In this document: positions 12,366 through 23,721 of the stretch, piece after piece
Numbering within the stretch: the first letter of the stretch is position 1
Layout of the letters: every line of letters starts with the position of its first letter
The notes under the pieces: model-generated
What the model was told of the DNA's origin: nothing
Seen by the model: the letters and a program-made list of their open reading frames with translations, nothing else
Databases searched by the model: none
Assembly: GCF_000283155.1 (NCBI RefSeq)
Contig: NW_004454197.1
Span: forward strand, 14,479,380-14,543,379
Reading direction: 5' to 3'
Origin: Ceratotherium simum simum
Lineage: Eukaryota; Chordata; Mammalia; Perissodactyla; Rhinocerotidae
DNA length: 64,000 nucleotides
Position numbers and translations under genes: made by a program

Positions 12366-12479
12366 AATGCAGACAGACATGGAGCCAGAGTCAGCCGTTG
12401 AACAATTGTGACCAGTGTCCCAATTCCCACAAAAGAGAAGGAGAAGGTGACCAGGGGTGACCTCCTTGTGTTTATCCTG

Positions 12480-13720
12480 CTCCGCATCCTATGCATGCTT
12501 TCACTCTGAAGCCGTGTCTTTCTTAAATTGTAGAAAATTCTCAGTCATTACCGCTTCTGCTTCCTTCTCTGCCATTCCCTCTCAACCTGCCTCTTAAGTT
12601 CTCTTCTATCTTTTCATCTCCTTATACCCGTGAGTTGCTTTCTATCTATCAATTCCCTAATTCTATCTTTGACTCTTTCATCTATTTGATACCAAGCAAT
12701 GGGCTCACTCTGCTCCCCACAATCTGAGCCGATTAATCATGAGTTAGGGATGGAGAAAGGAAGTTTTAATTCTGTTAGCTGGCACAATTGGGAAGATGGC
12801 AGACTTATGTCTCAAAAAAACCTTCTTCATGGATTATAGAATCTTGAGGTAGTTATATAGGGAAAGTGGGCAGTGATGAGGCGGGTTAGAAATGTTGGCC
12901 TTTAGGCGTGGAGGACTCCAGGGTCTTTCATTATTCTTTTCTCCTGTCAGTTGTGATGAATATCTTGTAGGTGTGTTTCCCACCTGTGGTCAGCTTGTTC
13001 CTGGAAAGAAACTCATAAAACACAGTTTTAATTTATCAAGTTATAGGGGCGTACATATGTAAGCAGAGGCCATAAATCAGGAGAGCATGTGAATTTTTTT
13101 AGAGTACATGCAGAGCAGCGAGTAGTCATACAGAGGAGGGGCTGGGGTCATTTAGCGTAACAAGATGGCCTCACGTATGCTCACTTACATATTGATTTAA
13201 TTAGCATATTTTTTATACCCAGATTTCTAATCAGTTCTTTTCCAGAGCCAATCTGTTCTTGATTCATATCTTTCTGGCTTTATTTTATAATTTCTTGTTA
13301 TTTTTGGTGAACACTAATCTTTCCTCTTTGAAAGTCTTGAAATGCTTAATTATTTTTATTTTAGATTTTCTCATATTTCCATTTCTTTGGCAGTGAATTC
13401 ATCTCCTTATTGTTGATTTTCTTTCTCACTTTTCTCATGATTAGTTTTCTCATGTGCCCCAGACAAGTTTTGCATAAGCATTTTAGAGCTTCTGAAATGC
13501 CAGTACGGAGGATGCAGCCAATTCAGTCATAGGTTTAGGGTCTGGGCCAGAAGCCGCCTTTGCAGCTCTCCCTGCACCTGCTTCCCCTCTTAGGGATGCA
13601 AGGTTTTCAAGCCTTAACCCAGGGAGCACTTCCAGTTCTTTCCAGGCTCCTTTCACAGATGGCTGGACCTGCCCCAGCTCCCAACTCCTGACGTCCTGCC
13701 ACAAGTCCTGGCCTTTGCTT
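12480..13720 (-). mobile_element. Probable ancient LINE-1 (minus), with an LTR-like insertion
   Basis: The T-rich plus strand at 12490-12715 and 13235-13500 ('GCTTTATTTTATAATTTCTTG', 'TTTGGCAGTGAATTCATCTC') looks like antisense ORF/UTR sequence of an old L1. The middle piece (about 12716-13234) differs in composition and looks like an LTR-type insertion in minus orientation. Boundaries and family are uncertain, and no target duplication was identified. Confidence 0.35.
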
Positions 13721-15330
13721 CCCAGGTCCTGCCCACATCAGACCCCATAGCCAGTGGACCCAAGGACAGAGCCACTACTGCCCAAGGGAGTCAGGGGAGG
13801 CTGAGAAAAGAAGGTGGATTGGTTTAAAGGCCCCTATTGTGGGCCACGGCCAAAGCAATCGTGACTTGTGGGATGGACCTACTAGAAGCCCATCAGGGGA
13901 GAAGATGTGAAAACCAGGAGTGCCTCTCAGTCCCTGGATGGAGAAGGAGCGTGAGCTGTTCCATAGCCCAGAGTTGTGGGAGGTCATGAACAATTTTTGT
14001 AATCCATATGAGTCAACACCCATTTGGGATGGATTTAAAGGATAAATAGGAGTTCTCTAGATTCGGGATGGTGCATTTCAGGAGGAGAGAACACCAGGAC
14101 TTAGAGTATTGGGAAATGATGGGATTAGAGAGGACTGTGGGGAAATGAGGCTGAGACTGGAAAAGCAGGCAAGATTCAGAATTTTGAGATTTATCCTGTG
14201 TTGTTGAGAAGCCTGCAGAGCCTTTTTGGCAGGGAAGTAACATCATATTTACATCTTAGAAAGAAAGCTGGTGGGTGTGTGGATGCGCTGTTGCAGGAGA
14301 GAGACAAGAGGTAGGGAAGTTGCCACGGTCCCAATGAAAGCTGATGAAACCCACAGTTATGGGGATTCAAGAAGGAAGAGAGAGAGGGCAGGGGACGGAG
14401 AAGGAGGAAGAAGAGGAGGGGAAGAGGGAGGAGGAGAAGAGGAGAGAGCTGGGCTGCAGTGCCCCAACCTGTGCCAGTCCACGCAGGGCCACGCCGTGTC
14501 TCTCCCCTTTATCTCCAGCCTTCTGGCAGGTGAAGCAGCTCCCAGCCCAGCCCTCGGCAGGAAGCGGGCTACACGTGCCTCCTCCAGGAAGCTGGATCTG
14601 GGTCACAGAATCAGGGCTGGAAAGGGGTGGCCTTCCTCCCCCCATCCCCTCCTCCCGTCATCCCTTCCAGCGTCGTTATGTTCTGCCCAGCCCGCCCATG
14701 ACGGAGGCCGTTCCCCAGGGTCCAGTTTTGTACCCTCTGGAGGTGCCCTGGTTCCAACCTTGGGTCCAGGCCCAGTTCTCCCATCTTCCGGCTGACTCTG
14801 TGAGCGCAATTCCTCCTTTTTCATCAGCGTTTCCGTGGCTTACAGTCAGAGGTCTAATAGACACAGGTATATTACCTCCCTTCACCATCACGTCTTTACA
14901 AAGAAGGAGCTCGAAGCTGGAGAGCAGGTCGCTTGCCGAAGGACACTGCTGTCGGACAGACATCAGGGATTCCGAATGGGTGCGTCCTTCCTCCTCCCTG
15001 AAGCAGGATGCTGAGGACAGCAAGTGCAGGGTTCCAAATGAGTGATGTGGTGCTCCCGCTGTAACCAAGGCTCGCATTCAACTCCAGGCCTGGGGATCGA
15101 ACTAAAACCTAGGACAATTAGGGAGGCCCTGATCAGCCTCCCAACTTCCCCTCCATTCATGCCCACTCACCCTCAGGCCCCACCCCTGACAGCAGCTCAC
15201 TGGAGCCAGACGTCCCCACCTCTGTGCTTTGCTTTGGTCCTCTGCCTGGGCTGCCCTCCCCACCTGGATCTGCCTGGAGAGCTCCTGGATACACAACTTC
15301 TGCTATCAGACTCTCGTGTAGGGAGGCAGA
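13721..15330. other. No gene supported; polypurine tract near 14390-14450
   Basis: Overlapping open frames of up to 233 codons occur on both strands (for example 14344-15045), but they follow GC-rich composition, show no domain, and begin in a GGA/GAA-rich polypurine tract at 14370-14450. I see no splice context or family match. A purine tract of this kind can adopt triplex structure, but nothing here shows a function. Confidence 0.5.
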
Positions 15331-15339
15331 TGCTACAAG

Positions 15340-15560
15340 TGTGGCCTCGGCAGTCACAGAGATCTGAGTTTGAATCCTGGTTCAGCCTCCAACCAGCAGT
15401 GTGGTCACGGTAGAGTTACTTCACCTCTCTGAACCTCATCTTTTTCATCTCCTTTGCTAAAAGGAGACTAGCAAAAGCTCCCCTAACTTTGTTTTAAGAA
15501 ATACATGCAGTAGCTGCTGCAAAGTGCTCAGTATTTGCTAAGAATTACTGGCATCTGGAA
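15340..15560 (+). mobile_element. MIR SINE, plus strand
   Basis: The stretch 'GAGTTTGAATCCTGGTTCAG' followed by 'GAGTTACTTCACCTCTCTGA' and ACCTCATCTTTTTCATCTCC matches the MIR core in order. Confidence 0.65.
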
Positions 15561-16208
15561 AGTTCTGGATCAGGGTTAACAGCTACAGTGAGTGTTAATT
15601 ACTTGCACACCCTTTCCCATCTGCCTGTGAGTTCTTCGGGGAGAGGAACCACATGTGATTCATGCCTAGAATAAGGCACACCTTTGAATTACTTGTTAAA
15701 CAGATCAAGGAAAGTGCGAATGAATGAGCAAACTTGCCAAACACTCGACCAGTCGAAGCATTCACAGTGACTCCTGTGGGAGACCTATGACCGAGATATG
15801 GAGAATTCCATTAGCTATCAGAACTAGCGCCAGTTGTTTCCATCGCACTTTGATGGGCAAAGAGCAAACACGGGCAGGGATGCAGAGTGAGGTCCACTCG
15901 CATCCACAGGCTCCCCCCTCACAGGCCCTTCTTCCTCGACTCTCCCCAGGGCTCCCCTGACTGGAACTTTGGGAACACCAGCTCTCAGAAGGTTCAGAGC
16001 ATCACTTCTCCCCAGCTGGCACCACAGTGACCAAGCTCCTGCCGGCCCTCCCCTGACTCCCATCTTCGCAGAAGGTAGCTGGCTCCCGAACTAGGCCTGC
16101 TTTGGGGCGGAAGCGTTGCCCAGGCTGAGCACTGACGGGGACTCTCTTTGACCAAACTACAGTCAGGCTCCTCAAAGCCCTCTAGGCATCCACCTTGGCA
16201 GCCATCCC

Positions 16209-16592
16209 TGTTAGGCCCGCATTGCCCAGTTGTAGCAAGAGTCTTGCTAAGCCAATTTGGTGAGAATCCTCCACCCTGGATATCGGAGCGCCCTCAATAT
16301 CTGATCAAATTCCTCATCCCCCACCCTTGGTATCTGATCGCTTTGGCTGCCTTCAGCAAGAATCCTGTCAAGTCTGTTTAACCAGAACCCCTCCCCTTCC
16401 CCCCTCATGTTTCTTCTTAGTAATTTTCCAGCCACTGACTCCCACCCTGCTCTGTGGCTTCCCCGCTTGTCCAAGCTTTATTTGGAATTGATCCCAGTTC
16501 TATATACTAAGGGCTCTTCTTCCCTATTGCAGTAGTTCCTGAATAAAATCTGTTCTTGCCACTTTACTATCCAGCTCTGATTTTCTTTAACA
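16209..16592 (+). mobile_element. Solo LTR of an endogenous retrovirus-like element
   Basis: The element runs from TGTTAGGCCCG to TTCTTTAACA, so it has TGTT...AACA ends. An AATAAA signal lies at about 16541 just before the 3' part, as in the R region of an LTR. Flanking 5-mers (ATCCC and GCCCC) are not identical, consistent with age or with a boundary slightly off. No internal genes are present. Confidence 0.55.
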
Positions 16593-16779
16593 GCCCCCAT
16601 GAGCGCTGCCCAGGGGGTCTTTTTGACAAAACCACAGTTCCCTCCTGGCGTGGGGTGCCCAGCCCATGGCAAAGGCAAGTCCCTTCACTAAGAACTCAGA
16701 CGAAGGCAGCCCAGCCTTGCTGGGCGTCCTGCCTCTGCAGAAGGCACTGGCCTCTCCGCCAGGACAACTGAACCAAGCT

Positions 16780-17135
16780 GCCTCTTTGTCCAGCTGCCAG
16801 CACCCACGGCAACACCTTCTTAGTGGCCTGCCTCCCATGATGGCCCCACCTCCCAGCACCTCTCCCTCCCCCACAGGCCCAGCAGCCCACACCGGCCTCC
16901 CTTTACCTGCCAGCCCCCACCACACACACTTTGCGCTCTCACTGGCCTCCAAGCCTTCGCACATTCTAGGCCCTCTCTTTAGAACCCTCCCAGTGCCCTT
17001 CTCTGCCTGGCTACCTCTTCATTCTACAAGCCTCTGGCTCCTCCTAAAAGCCTTCCTTTCATCAGCAAGATCAAGACCCACTTTCCATGCGGTCAGAATC
17101 TCCCTGGTGTTGCCAGAGTGTTGACACATTTCGGT
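16780..17135 (+). mobile_element. L2 LINE 3' fragment, plus strand
   Basis: The C/T-rich order 'CCTTCGCACATTCTAGGCCC', 'CTCTGCCTGGCTACCTCTTC', 'CCTAAAAGCCTTCCTTTCAT' follows the last part of the L2 consensus, an ancient mammalian LINE. The open frames that cover it (16587-17124) are coincidental. Confidence 0.6.
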
Positions 17136-17844
17136 AGTTGTCAGGTGGGCCTTGTCACCTTGTCTACCTCTCTGGAGGTCACCCAGGTCTTCAGACAGCA
17201 GCAGCCTCCCCTCATTTCCAAGTGCCACTGGTAGCCAGGGCACCAGGTGTAAGCCATATATTTACACAGACAGTCTCGCTCTGCGACTTCAACTATCCTG
17301 TACATTTCCAGCTGGTGAGAGGTTGCTGCGGCCTGCCGGCTGGACATTCCTCTTAATCCTGGGGCTGCAACCATCACTCCTTATTCACCTGGGCCTCCTA
17401 CCTGGCCATTCCACCTGGCCATCCCACATGGCCATCCCACCTGGGCCCAGCAGTCTCTTAATGGAAGGTGTTGGCTGTTGCTGTCCCAGATGTCATTTGC
17501 TTTGAAATGAGACCCCTCTCTCATGCCTGCCATTTCTCTCTTCCTTCATCGAAATGATTAACCTCATAAACCAACTGCCAGCAAGCCCACCCCTGAGCCA
17601 GCGAGGTGCCCCCTTCTGTGTCCCCCCAGCCCCTGTTCACACCATGGGTATCACCCCTGCTTGTGATGAGTCATGTTCACGGCTGTCCTGGGGAGGCTGT
17701 GCCTTTCACCCGAATGTCCCCAGAACCACCCTGTAAAAGAATAACTTACGTGAACTTTTACATGGTGCATCCCATGCTCCTCACTAACAACATAAAACCT
17801 GAAGACCTGTCCCCGTGGAAAAATATCCACCTCCAGAGTTGGAC

Positions 17845-18345
17845 ATTGTATTGGTTTCCTGTTGCTGCTGTAATAAATTATCACAAACTTAGGGGTTTAA
17901 AACAACACGAGTTCATTACCTTTTAGTTCTGGAGATCAGAGTCTAAAATGGGTTTGCAGGGCTGCAGCCCTTCTAAAGGCTCCAGGGGACCTGTGTTTCC
18001 TTACCTTTTCTAGTTTCTGAAGGTTTCTCGCATTCCTTGGCTCCTGGCCCCTTGTTCCATCTTCAAGCCAGCAGCAGCCATCTTCAAATCTCTCTTTCTC
18101 TCATCTCTACTTCTGTCCTTCCATCTTTTCTCTCTGGCTCTGACTCTACTGCCTCCCTCTTATAAGAACACTTGTGATTATGTTGGGCCTACCCAGATCA
18201 TCCAGGATAATCTCCCCATTGCAATATCTTTAAGTGAATCCCATCTACAAAGTCTCTTTTGCCATGTGAGGTGGCATATTCACAGTTCCTGGGGATTAAG
18301 ACGTGCACATCTGTGGGAGCCGTTATTCAGCCTACCAGAAGTTCC
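17845..18345 (-). mobile_element. MaLR-type LTR (MLT1/MST-like), minus strand
   Basis: The plus strand begins 'GTATTGGTTTCCTGTTGCTG' and contains 'TCACAAACTTAGGGGTTTAA', GTTCTGGAGATCAGAGTCTA, 'CATTCCTTGGCTCCTGGCCC', 'GGGCCTACCCAGATCATCCA' and 'GAGCCGTTATTCAGCCTACC'. This is the full reverse-strand order of an ERVL-MaLR LTR of about 500 bp. Confidence 0.75.
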
Positions 18346-18999
18346 AAGCCCAGAAGCCTTTAATACGGTGAAGGGCTCCTTGTGCCTTCTTCTTATGCCA
18401 GGATGCCCTTGCATGGTGTTCTTAGCTGCAGGCTCCCCCTGCTGTCCCCTCCTCACCACCCGCCCCTAGAAGGGAATGGGGGAAGAAGCCATCATGCACC
18501 AAGGGACTTTCACTTGCCAGGCACATTAATGTGCTTGCGTTGTCCTCAAAACTACTGCCCGGAGAGACTTCCAGGAGGTCCCCTGACACCCCGTCCAGCC
18601 CAGCTCCAGCTGGCCTGCGTGAAACCAGCCCACACACCCCAGGATGCCCCTATGGGCACTTGGCCTCCCTGGTGGACATCATGCCCATGGTGAGTGGAGG
18701 TGCTGAAATGCCCAGCATGGGCACCCACTGTTGAGGACCTGCCCCACCCAGCCCCGCACAGGGTGCCCACCTCAACACCATGATCCCAGGCTGTGCTCTC
18801 CAGCAGTCAGCATGGACCCCATTTTGGCCCCAGGCCCCCACTTCTGGGTGTCTAAGCCTGAAAGCCTCCATCAGGCCTGAGAGCCCCAACTTTGAGGGAT
18901 GTTCTTGCTGGGGAGAACTTGCTTTCCTGGCTTCAGGAAACCCAAAGCCACGCCTGGCCACACCCTGGGAGTCTGGAGCCCACAGAGGCAGCAGACGCA
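18346..18999. other. No gene seen
   Basis: GC-rich unclassified DNA. Overlapping frames of 60-103 codons on both strands show no domain, signal peptide or splice context that I recognise. Confidence 0.5.
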
Positions 19000-19145
19000 G
19001 AGCAAAACTTCACCAAAACCTGAGGGCCTGGCTTTGAACCTGGCTCTGCCGACTGGAGCGTCACCTTGGGCGACTTAACTTACTTGACCTTTGGGGGCTT
19101 AATGCTCCCTTATCTAAGATGGAAATAACACTAGGGGTCGCCTTT
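19000..19145 (+). mobile_element. MIR SINE, plus strand
   Basis: CCTGGCTTTGAACCTGGCTC, the 'CACCTTGGGCGACTTAACTT' stretch and TATCTAAGATGGAAATAACA give the MIR order. Confidence 0.65.
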
Positions 19146-19624
19146 TGAGCACTTATCAAATTGGCAGTCTCAGTATTTCTCATCCACCATTGCCTCTTTC
19201 CAGAGCGTGGGGCCTGGTTCCAGAGGATCCTGAGCACGGGGTGCCCCAACTTGTGGGAAGAGCTGCAGAGAGAAATGGGAAGGGTGAGAGAATGAGGGGT
19301 GGGGTCAAGAGTGGGAGACTGGGGTCTTTGAGGAGAAAACTTGATGAGAATGGAGAGAGAAGGGATCTCACATGGGCGGCCGGAGAAAGAGGACTGCAGA
19401 GAAGAGATGGGCAGATGGGAGACTCGAAACACTTACCATGCAGGTGCAGTATTACCCGATAGGGCCTTATAGCATCACGAGATTTCTCACCTTGGCTTTG
19501 GAGAGAGACGCTTCTTCTGGGGACTGTGAGGAGAATATAGAGCGAGGCGGAAACTGCCAGGGAAGACATGGGGACCACGTGTGCGTTGGCCCCTTTAGTG
19601 TTCCCTAAACCCCTAGGGGGTGAG

Positions 19625-19745
19625 TGCATTTAGACCCATTTTACAGAACGGCAACTGAGGCTCACAGAGGTTAAGGGACTCATCCAGTTTCACACAGGGG
19701 GTGGGGGTGGAGCTGAGATTCAAGCCCAGGTGGATCAGGCTCCAA
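19625..19745 (-). mobile_element. MIR SINE, minus strand
   Basis: CCCATTTTACAGAACGGCAA, CTGAGGCTCACAGAGGTTAA and 'GATTCAAGCCCAGGTGGATC' are the reverse complement of the MIR core. Confidence 0.7.
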
Positions 19746-20990
19746 AGCTGATGCCCCCGACCCTGCACGGGGCTGTCTTGCACGGCTGTAACTAGAATAT
19801 TAGCAGGGTGGGCACAAAGCCTGGGACTCAGATAGCCTGCACCCAGCTCTGCCATTGCCCTGAGCTCCCACCTACAGCTCTAGGACCCCATCCAGAGTAG
19901 ATCCGGCCCTCACGAGGTACCTCGGAGCCCCCCAACCAGCAGAGACAGGACTTGGCCAGACCCTGGGCTCCCTGGGGCCAGGCTGGGCACAATTGATTCT
20001 GCAGTACCCAGGGGGCTGGTCTGGGAGGTCATCATTCCAGAGCTGGGTCACATCCTGGGCTAGACCCTGGGGATGGAAGTGAAGGGTCTGGACCCTGCCT
20101 TGTGGAAGGGGCAGTCGGGAAAGCAGACTGTGAAAGGAGGGCAAGAACATGATAGCTAGAGAAGAGGAAGCCCTTCCATCCAGGGTCACAATAGAGACCC
20201 CACTGCAGCCCCACACCCCATCATCCTCGAAGAGAGGCAATGGCAGCCCCCTCAGGCAATGTGCTGACGCAAGGCTGCCCACACCCCACATTCTCCCCAG
20301 CCTTCAGGGCTCTGGGGACCATGTCCCAGACTACGGCCCAAGGAGGCCTCACTGATAGAGGGTGAGACAACCCACCCCAGACCAGGAGCCAGAAGCACCA
20401 GCAGACTTAAAGGGAACCTGGGTTATCCCACCAGAGTCTACTGGGGCCAGGATCCACGTGCGGGCCTGAGCTGGATATGGTGTGGGCTCATGGCCACCCG
20501 AATCCAGCCACCAGACCCTGTGAATAGTCCCTGCCACCTCCACATGCTGAGCATCAAGACCTAATCCTGCTCTGACCACAGCACTCTCCTGAACCTGGGA
20601 CCCCAAATCTCAGCTGTGGATGGGCTGGGTTCTTTCTGCTTGAGACCCCACCTGGGCAGCCTCTTGGTTGCTGGCAGCAGTTCTGCTGAAGCCCACACAG
20701 GCCCCACCTGAGTACATCGTTTGTCCTGCTAATGGAAGCACTGCGGGCCAGCCTCTGTCTCACCGGCAGAACCCTCCCCACCCGTAGTCAGCTCTAACTG
20801 GGCCCCAGACCTCCATCTGAGGCTGGAGTCACCCATCTGCTCACCGGCCAGGACCCCAGCTTCCCTGGAGCCAGCCCCTGCCTCACTGGGGCCTGTCATC
20901 CCAAAACCAAGGGCTGATCTACCTAGGGGCCAGCTGCATGCACCCTGGCACCTCCAGCTCCCAGGCTCGCCAGTGGGCAAAGCACAGTCT
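19746..20990. other. No gene seen
   Basis: GC-rich unclassified sequence with short frames on both strands (60-139 codons). None shows a recognisable domain. I see no clear repeat family. Confidence 0.5.
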
Positions 20991-22035
20991 CATCTCCTCC
21001 AACCTTTTCTCCACCTGACTGCCAGAATGATCCCTCCAAAGCCCAAAGCTGACTGTGTTCCTCCCTTTCTTCATAGCCTTCAGTGACTCCCCAGTGCCCA
21101 CAGGAGAAAGCCTGGCATTCAAAACCCTCCTGACCTGGCCCCTACCTACTTCTGAAGCTTCAGCTCCAGAGACTCCTTATTCCACCTCCTGGATCCTAGC
21201 CCTGCTAAACATCTCCCTGCTCCCTGAAATCCCTGAACCATCCTCCCCTTTGCACATGAAGTTCCTCAGCCTGGAATGCGCACATTCCCCTGCCATAACC
21301 ACCCATTCATTTTCTCCATGGTCAACTCCTATCCATGCTTCAGTGTCCCAGTCAACATCACCTCCTCCAAAACTTTCCCCAATAGCTTCAGAAATTCAGT
21401 GATTTCTTCCTCTGGGCTCCCACAGCCCCCTGGATATAGTGCCACTGAAGTATTTTGGGGGGCCTCCCTGGTGGTCTAGTGGTTAAGATTCAGTTCTCTC
21501 ACTGATGTTCATGGGTTCGTATCCTGGTCAGGCAACTACACCACCCATCTGTTGGTTGTCACACTGTGGTGGCTGCGTGTGGCTGTGATGCTGAAAGCTA
21601 TGCCACCGGTATTTCAAATACCAGCAGGGTCACCCATGGTGGACAGGTTTCAGTGGAGCTTCCAGACTAAGACAGACTAGGAAGAAGGACCTGGCCACAC
21701 ACTTCTGAAAAAATTGGCCATGAAAACCCTATGAATAGCAGCAGAACATTGTGTGATATAGCGCCAGAAGGTGAGAGAATGGTGCAAAAAGACTGCGCAG
21801 GGTTCTGCTCTGCTGTACACGGGGTCGCTAGGAGTCAGAATCGACTCAATGGCACTAACAAGTACTTTTTGGTACTGTTTCATTTTGTTTTCACTTGGTC
21901 TCCCTCCTTAGAGTAGGAGCCCATGAAGGACAGAAAAAGTATCTCATTTATCTCTTTTTTCAAGACCTAAGACTTTTCCTATCATATTACCAAGATGTAG
22001 GGCATACTTGCTGAATGGATAAATGGACATTTGGG
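20990..22035 (+). mobile_element. L2 LINE 3' end, plus strand, split by a composite SINE
   Basis: The first part (20990-21458) has 'CCTTCAGTGACTCCCCAGTG', CCTTTGCACATGAAGTTCCT, 'CAGCCTGGAATGCGCACATT' and further L2 order. The second part (21873-22035) has 'CCTTAGAGTAGGAGCCCATG' and 'GGCATACTTGCTGAATGGAT', the L2 3' end. The two parts are collinear once the SINE at 21459-21859 is removed. Confidence 0.7.
21459..21859 (+). mobile_element. Composite SINE: tRNA-like head joined to an RTE (BovB-like) body and tail
   Basis: The head 'GGGCCTCCCTGGTGGTCTAG' with 'GGTTCGTATCCTGG' has the A/B-box layout of a tRNA-derived promoter. The body contains 'AAAACCCTATGAATAGCAGC' and 'AGAACATTGTGTGATATAGC', and the 3' part 'GGGTCGCTAGGAGTCAGAAT' followed by CGACTCAATGGCA. 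I recognise these as RTE-clade LINE motifs, closest to those in BovB/Afrotherian RTE. Imperfect flanking repeats (AAGTATTTTGG at 21448-21458; AAGTACTTTTTGG at 21860-21872) fit L1- or RTE-mediated insertion into an L2. A Repbase name is not certain from memory. Confidence 0.7.
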
Positions 22036-22412
22036 ACAGATGGGACAAGATGGACAGATGGATGGATGGATGGATGGGAGGATGGGTGGAGGAGAGTCAA
22101 TGATGGATAGTGGATGGGCACTTAGATGAATGGATGGATGGATGAATGATGGTAGTTAGATGGGGATGGGTTATTAAGTGATGAAGGTGGATAGATGGAT
22201 GAATGTTTGGATTGTGGTGAATGATGAATAATGGGTAGATAGGGAGATGGATGGAAGGAGGATGGATAGATGGATGGATTGTTGAATGGATTAATGAATG
22301 GAGAGATGGGTGGAGGGATGGATAGATGAATGGGTGGATGATGAATGAATGATGGATAGATGATGGATGGATGGATGGATGGATGGATGGATGGATGGGA
22401 AGATAGTGAATG
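22036..22412 (+). repeat. GGAT/GATG-type simple repeat array, imperfect
   Basis: About 375 bp of GGATGGATGGAT units, broken by variants such as GATGAATGAATGG. The longest clean run is around 22357-22398. It begins at the end of an L2, whose 'GAATGGATAAATGG' tail probably seeded the expansion. The stop-free minus-strand frame over it is a repeat artefact. Confidence 0.9.
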
Positions 22413-22777
22413 ATGGGTAATAACTACATAAGTGGATAGATGGGAGTATCCATAGATGAATTAAGTGGTTGGGAGAGAAAATAGCAATAAGAAAGAGGGA
22501 AGAGCTAGCAGAGAAACCTTTGCTGGAGCCGGGGAATCCATCTACTCTTGCCAAGCTCCCCAGGTTCAATGGGATGAAACTCAGCACTAAGGCTTGGGGT
22601 TAGACCAAACCCCACCTTGAATCTAGTATTTCAGAGACTGACTGTAGGCATGCCCTTCACTTCCCAAGACCTGTAAACAAAGTCAGAGAAGCTGAGTGAG
22701 GCCTGAAAGTTGGAATGATTTTTTTGGATTACAAATCAGCTGGTAAGTGAACCCCAGCAAACAAGATTACATCACCA

Positions 22778-23085
22778 GGGCCGGCCCGGTGGCTTAGCAG
22801 TTAAGTGTGCGCGCTCCACTACTGGCGGCCCGGGTTCGGATCCCGGGTGCGCACTGACGCACCACTTCTCCGGCCATGCTGAGGCCACCTCCCACATACA
22901 GCAACTAGAAGGACGTGCAACTATGACATACAACTATCTACTGGGGCTTTGGAGGGGGGAAAGGAGGAGGATTGGCAATAGATGTTAGCTCAGAGCTGGT
23001 CTTCCTCAGCAAAAAGAGGAGGATTAGCACAGATGTTAGCTCAGGGCTGATCTTCCTCACAAAAAATAAATAAATAAATAAATAA
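22778..23085 (+). mobile_element. ERE-type SINE, long variant, downstream of the MSMB-like last exon
   Basis: It begins GGGCCGGCCCGGTGGCTTAG with B-box-like GGTTCGGATCC, and carries an extra internal segment ('GCAACTAGAAGGACGTGCAA' and on to 'CTACTGGGGCTTTGGAGG') absent from the other copies here. Two 'CTTCCTCA' units and an (AAAT)n tail close it. Perfect 15-bp direct repeats AAGATTACATCACCA flank it at 22763-22777 and 23086-23100, which suggests a recent insertion. It lies about 130 bp beyond the MSMB-like stop codon, in opposite orientation to that gene. Confidence 0.95.
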
Positions 23086-23214
23086 AAGATTACATCACCA
23101 ATAACCCAGCTAGTCCTGAAGGTAGGGTGGGGGCAGAAATAACAGGAATGTTGAATCATAAATGTACCCAGAAGAATGACATTCCAAATCCAGCTGGCCA
23201 GGGGGCTGGGGTGG

Positions 23215-23353
23215 TCACTGGTGACAGGAGGTTCCTGGCAGCATCTCACAGGGCAGGTAGTGGTAGGCCTTGCACACCACACTGGGGGAGCAGGTCCACA
23301 TGTCAAAGATGGCCACACAGGCCAGCGTGTCATAGCCTGTGGGCTCAGAGAAG
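23215..23353 (-). CDS. Beta-microseminoprotein (MSMB)-family last exon
   Basis: This exon encodes 45 residues and a TGA stop, after a strong acceptor (TTTGTCTCTCTCTGCAG). It matches the last exon of MSMB (PSP94, a small secreted disulfide-rich protein of seminal plasma and mucosa). The signature is FSEPTGYD followed by Cys, 8 residues, Cys, 13 residues, Cys, exactly the MSMB spacing after its STPVGYD motif. The first exon base completes a split codon, the same phase as in MSMB. Two extra cysteines occur: one in SVVCK and one in the C-terminal SCHQ. The C-terminal tail is not like MSMB. It pairs with the exon at 27366-27468. I found no canonical AATAAA close downstream. It may belong to a functional paralog or a pseudogene; I could not find exons 1 and 2. 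Confidence 0.7.
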
Positions 23354-23721
23354 CTGCAGAGAGAGACAAAGGTGGCACCAGGGCTCTGAGGGGACCCACT
23401 CCTCTTTGTACTTGGGAGCTGGGGGTGGGGGCCATACCACACATGGGGTCTTCAGCAGGATGATGCAGGCCTGCTCGGATGAAGCCTCCAGAGAGAGGCC
23501 TGGGCTGGGATGGACAGTGGAGGCAGGAGGTAACTGGGAGAGAAATAAATTGTGGACAGAGGCCAACTGTCAGGAGAAGAGACTGGTTATGGTTTGTGAT
23601 CACTCCTTGCCCTCGGTACCCCCACTGTCACGCACTACCCACCTTCCCGCCTACGACTCCACATACTCTACCTCTGTCTGTGTCCCTGGCCTCTGGGTGG
23701 CTCTCTCTGACTTCCCACCAG

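Noticed and set aside
14271..15045. Overlapping plus-strand frames of 174 and 233 codons
   Set aside because: They arise from a purine-rich tract and GC-rich DNA, overlap other frames, and show no family signature or splice sites.
22036..22412. CRISPR-like array
   Set aside because: Units are 4 bp and contiguous with no spacers; this is a eukaryotic simple repeat.
22291..22587. Minus-strand frame rich in [11 protein letters not shown]
   Set aside because: Translation of the GGAT-type simple repeat.
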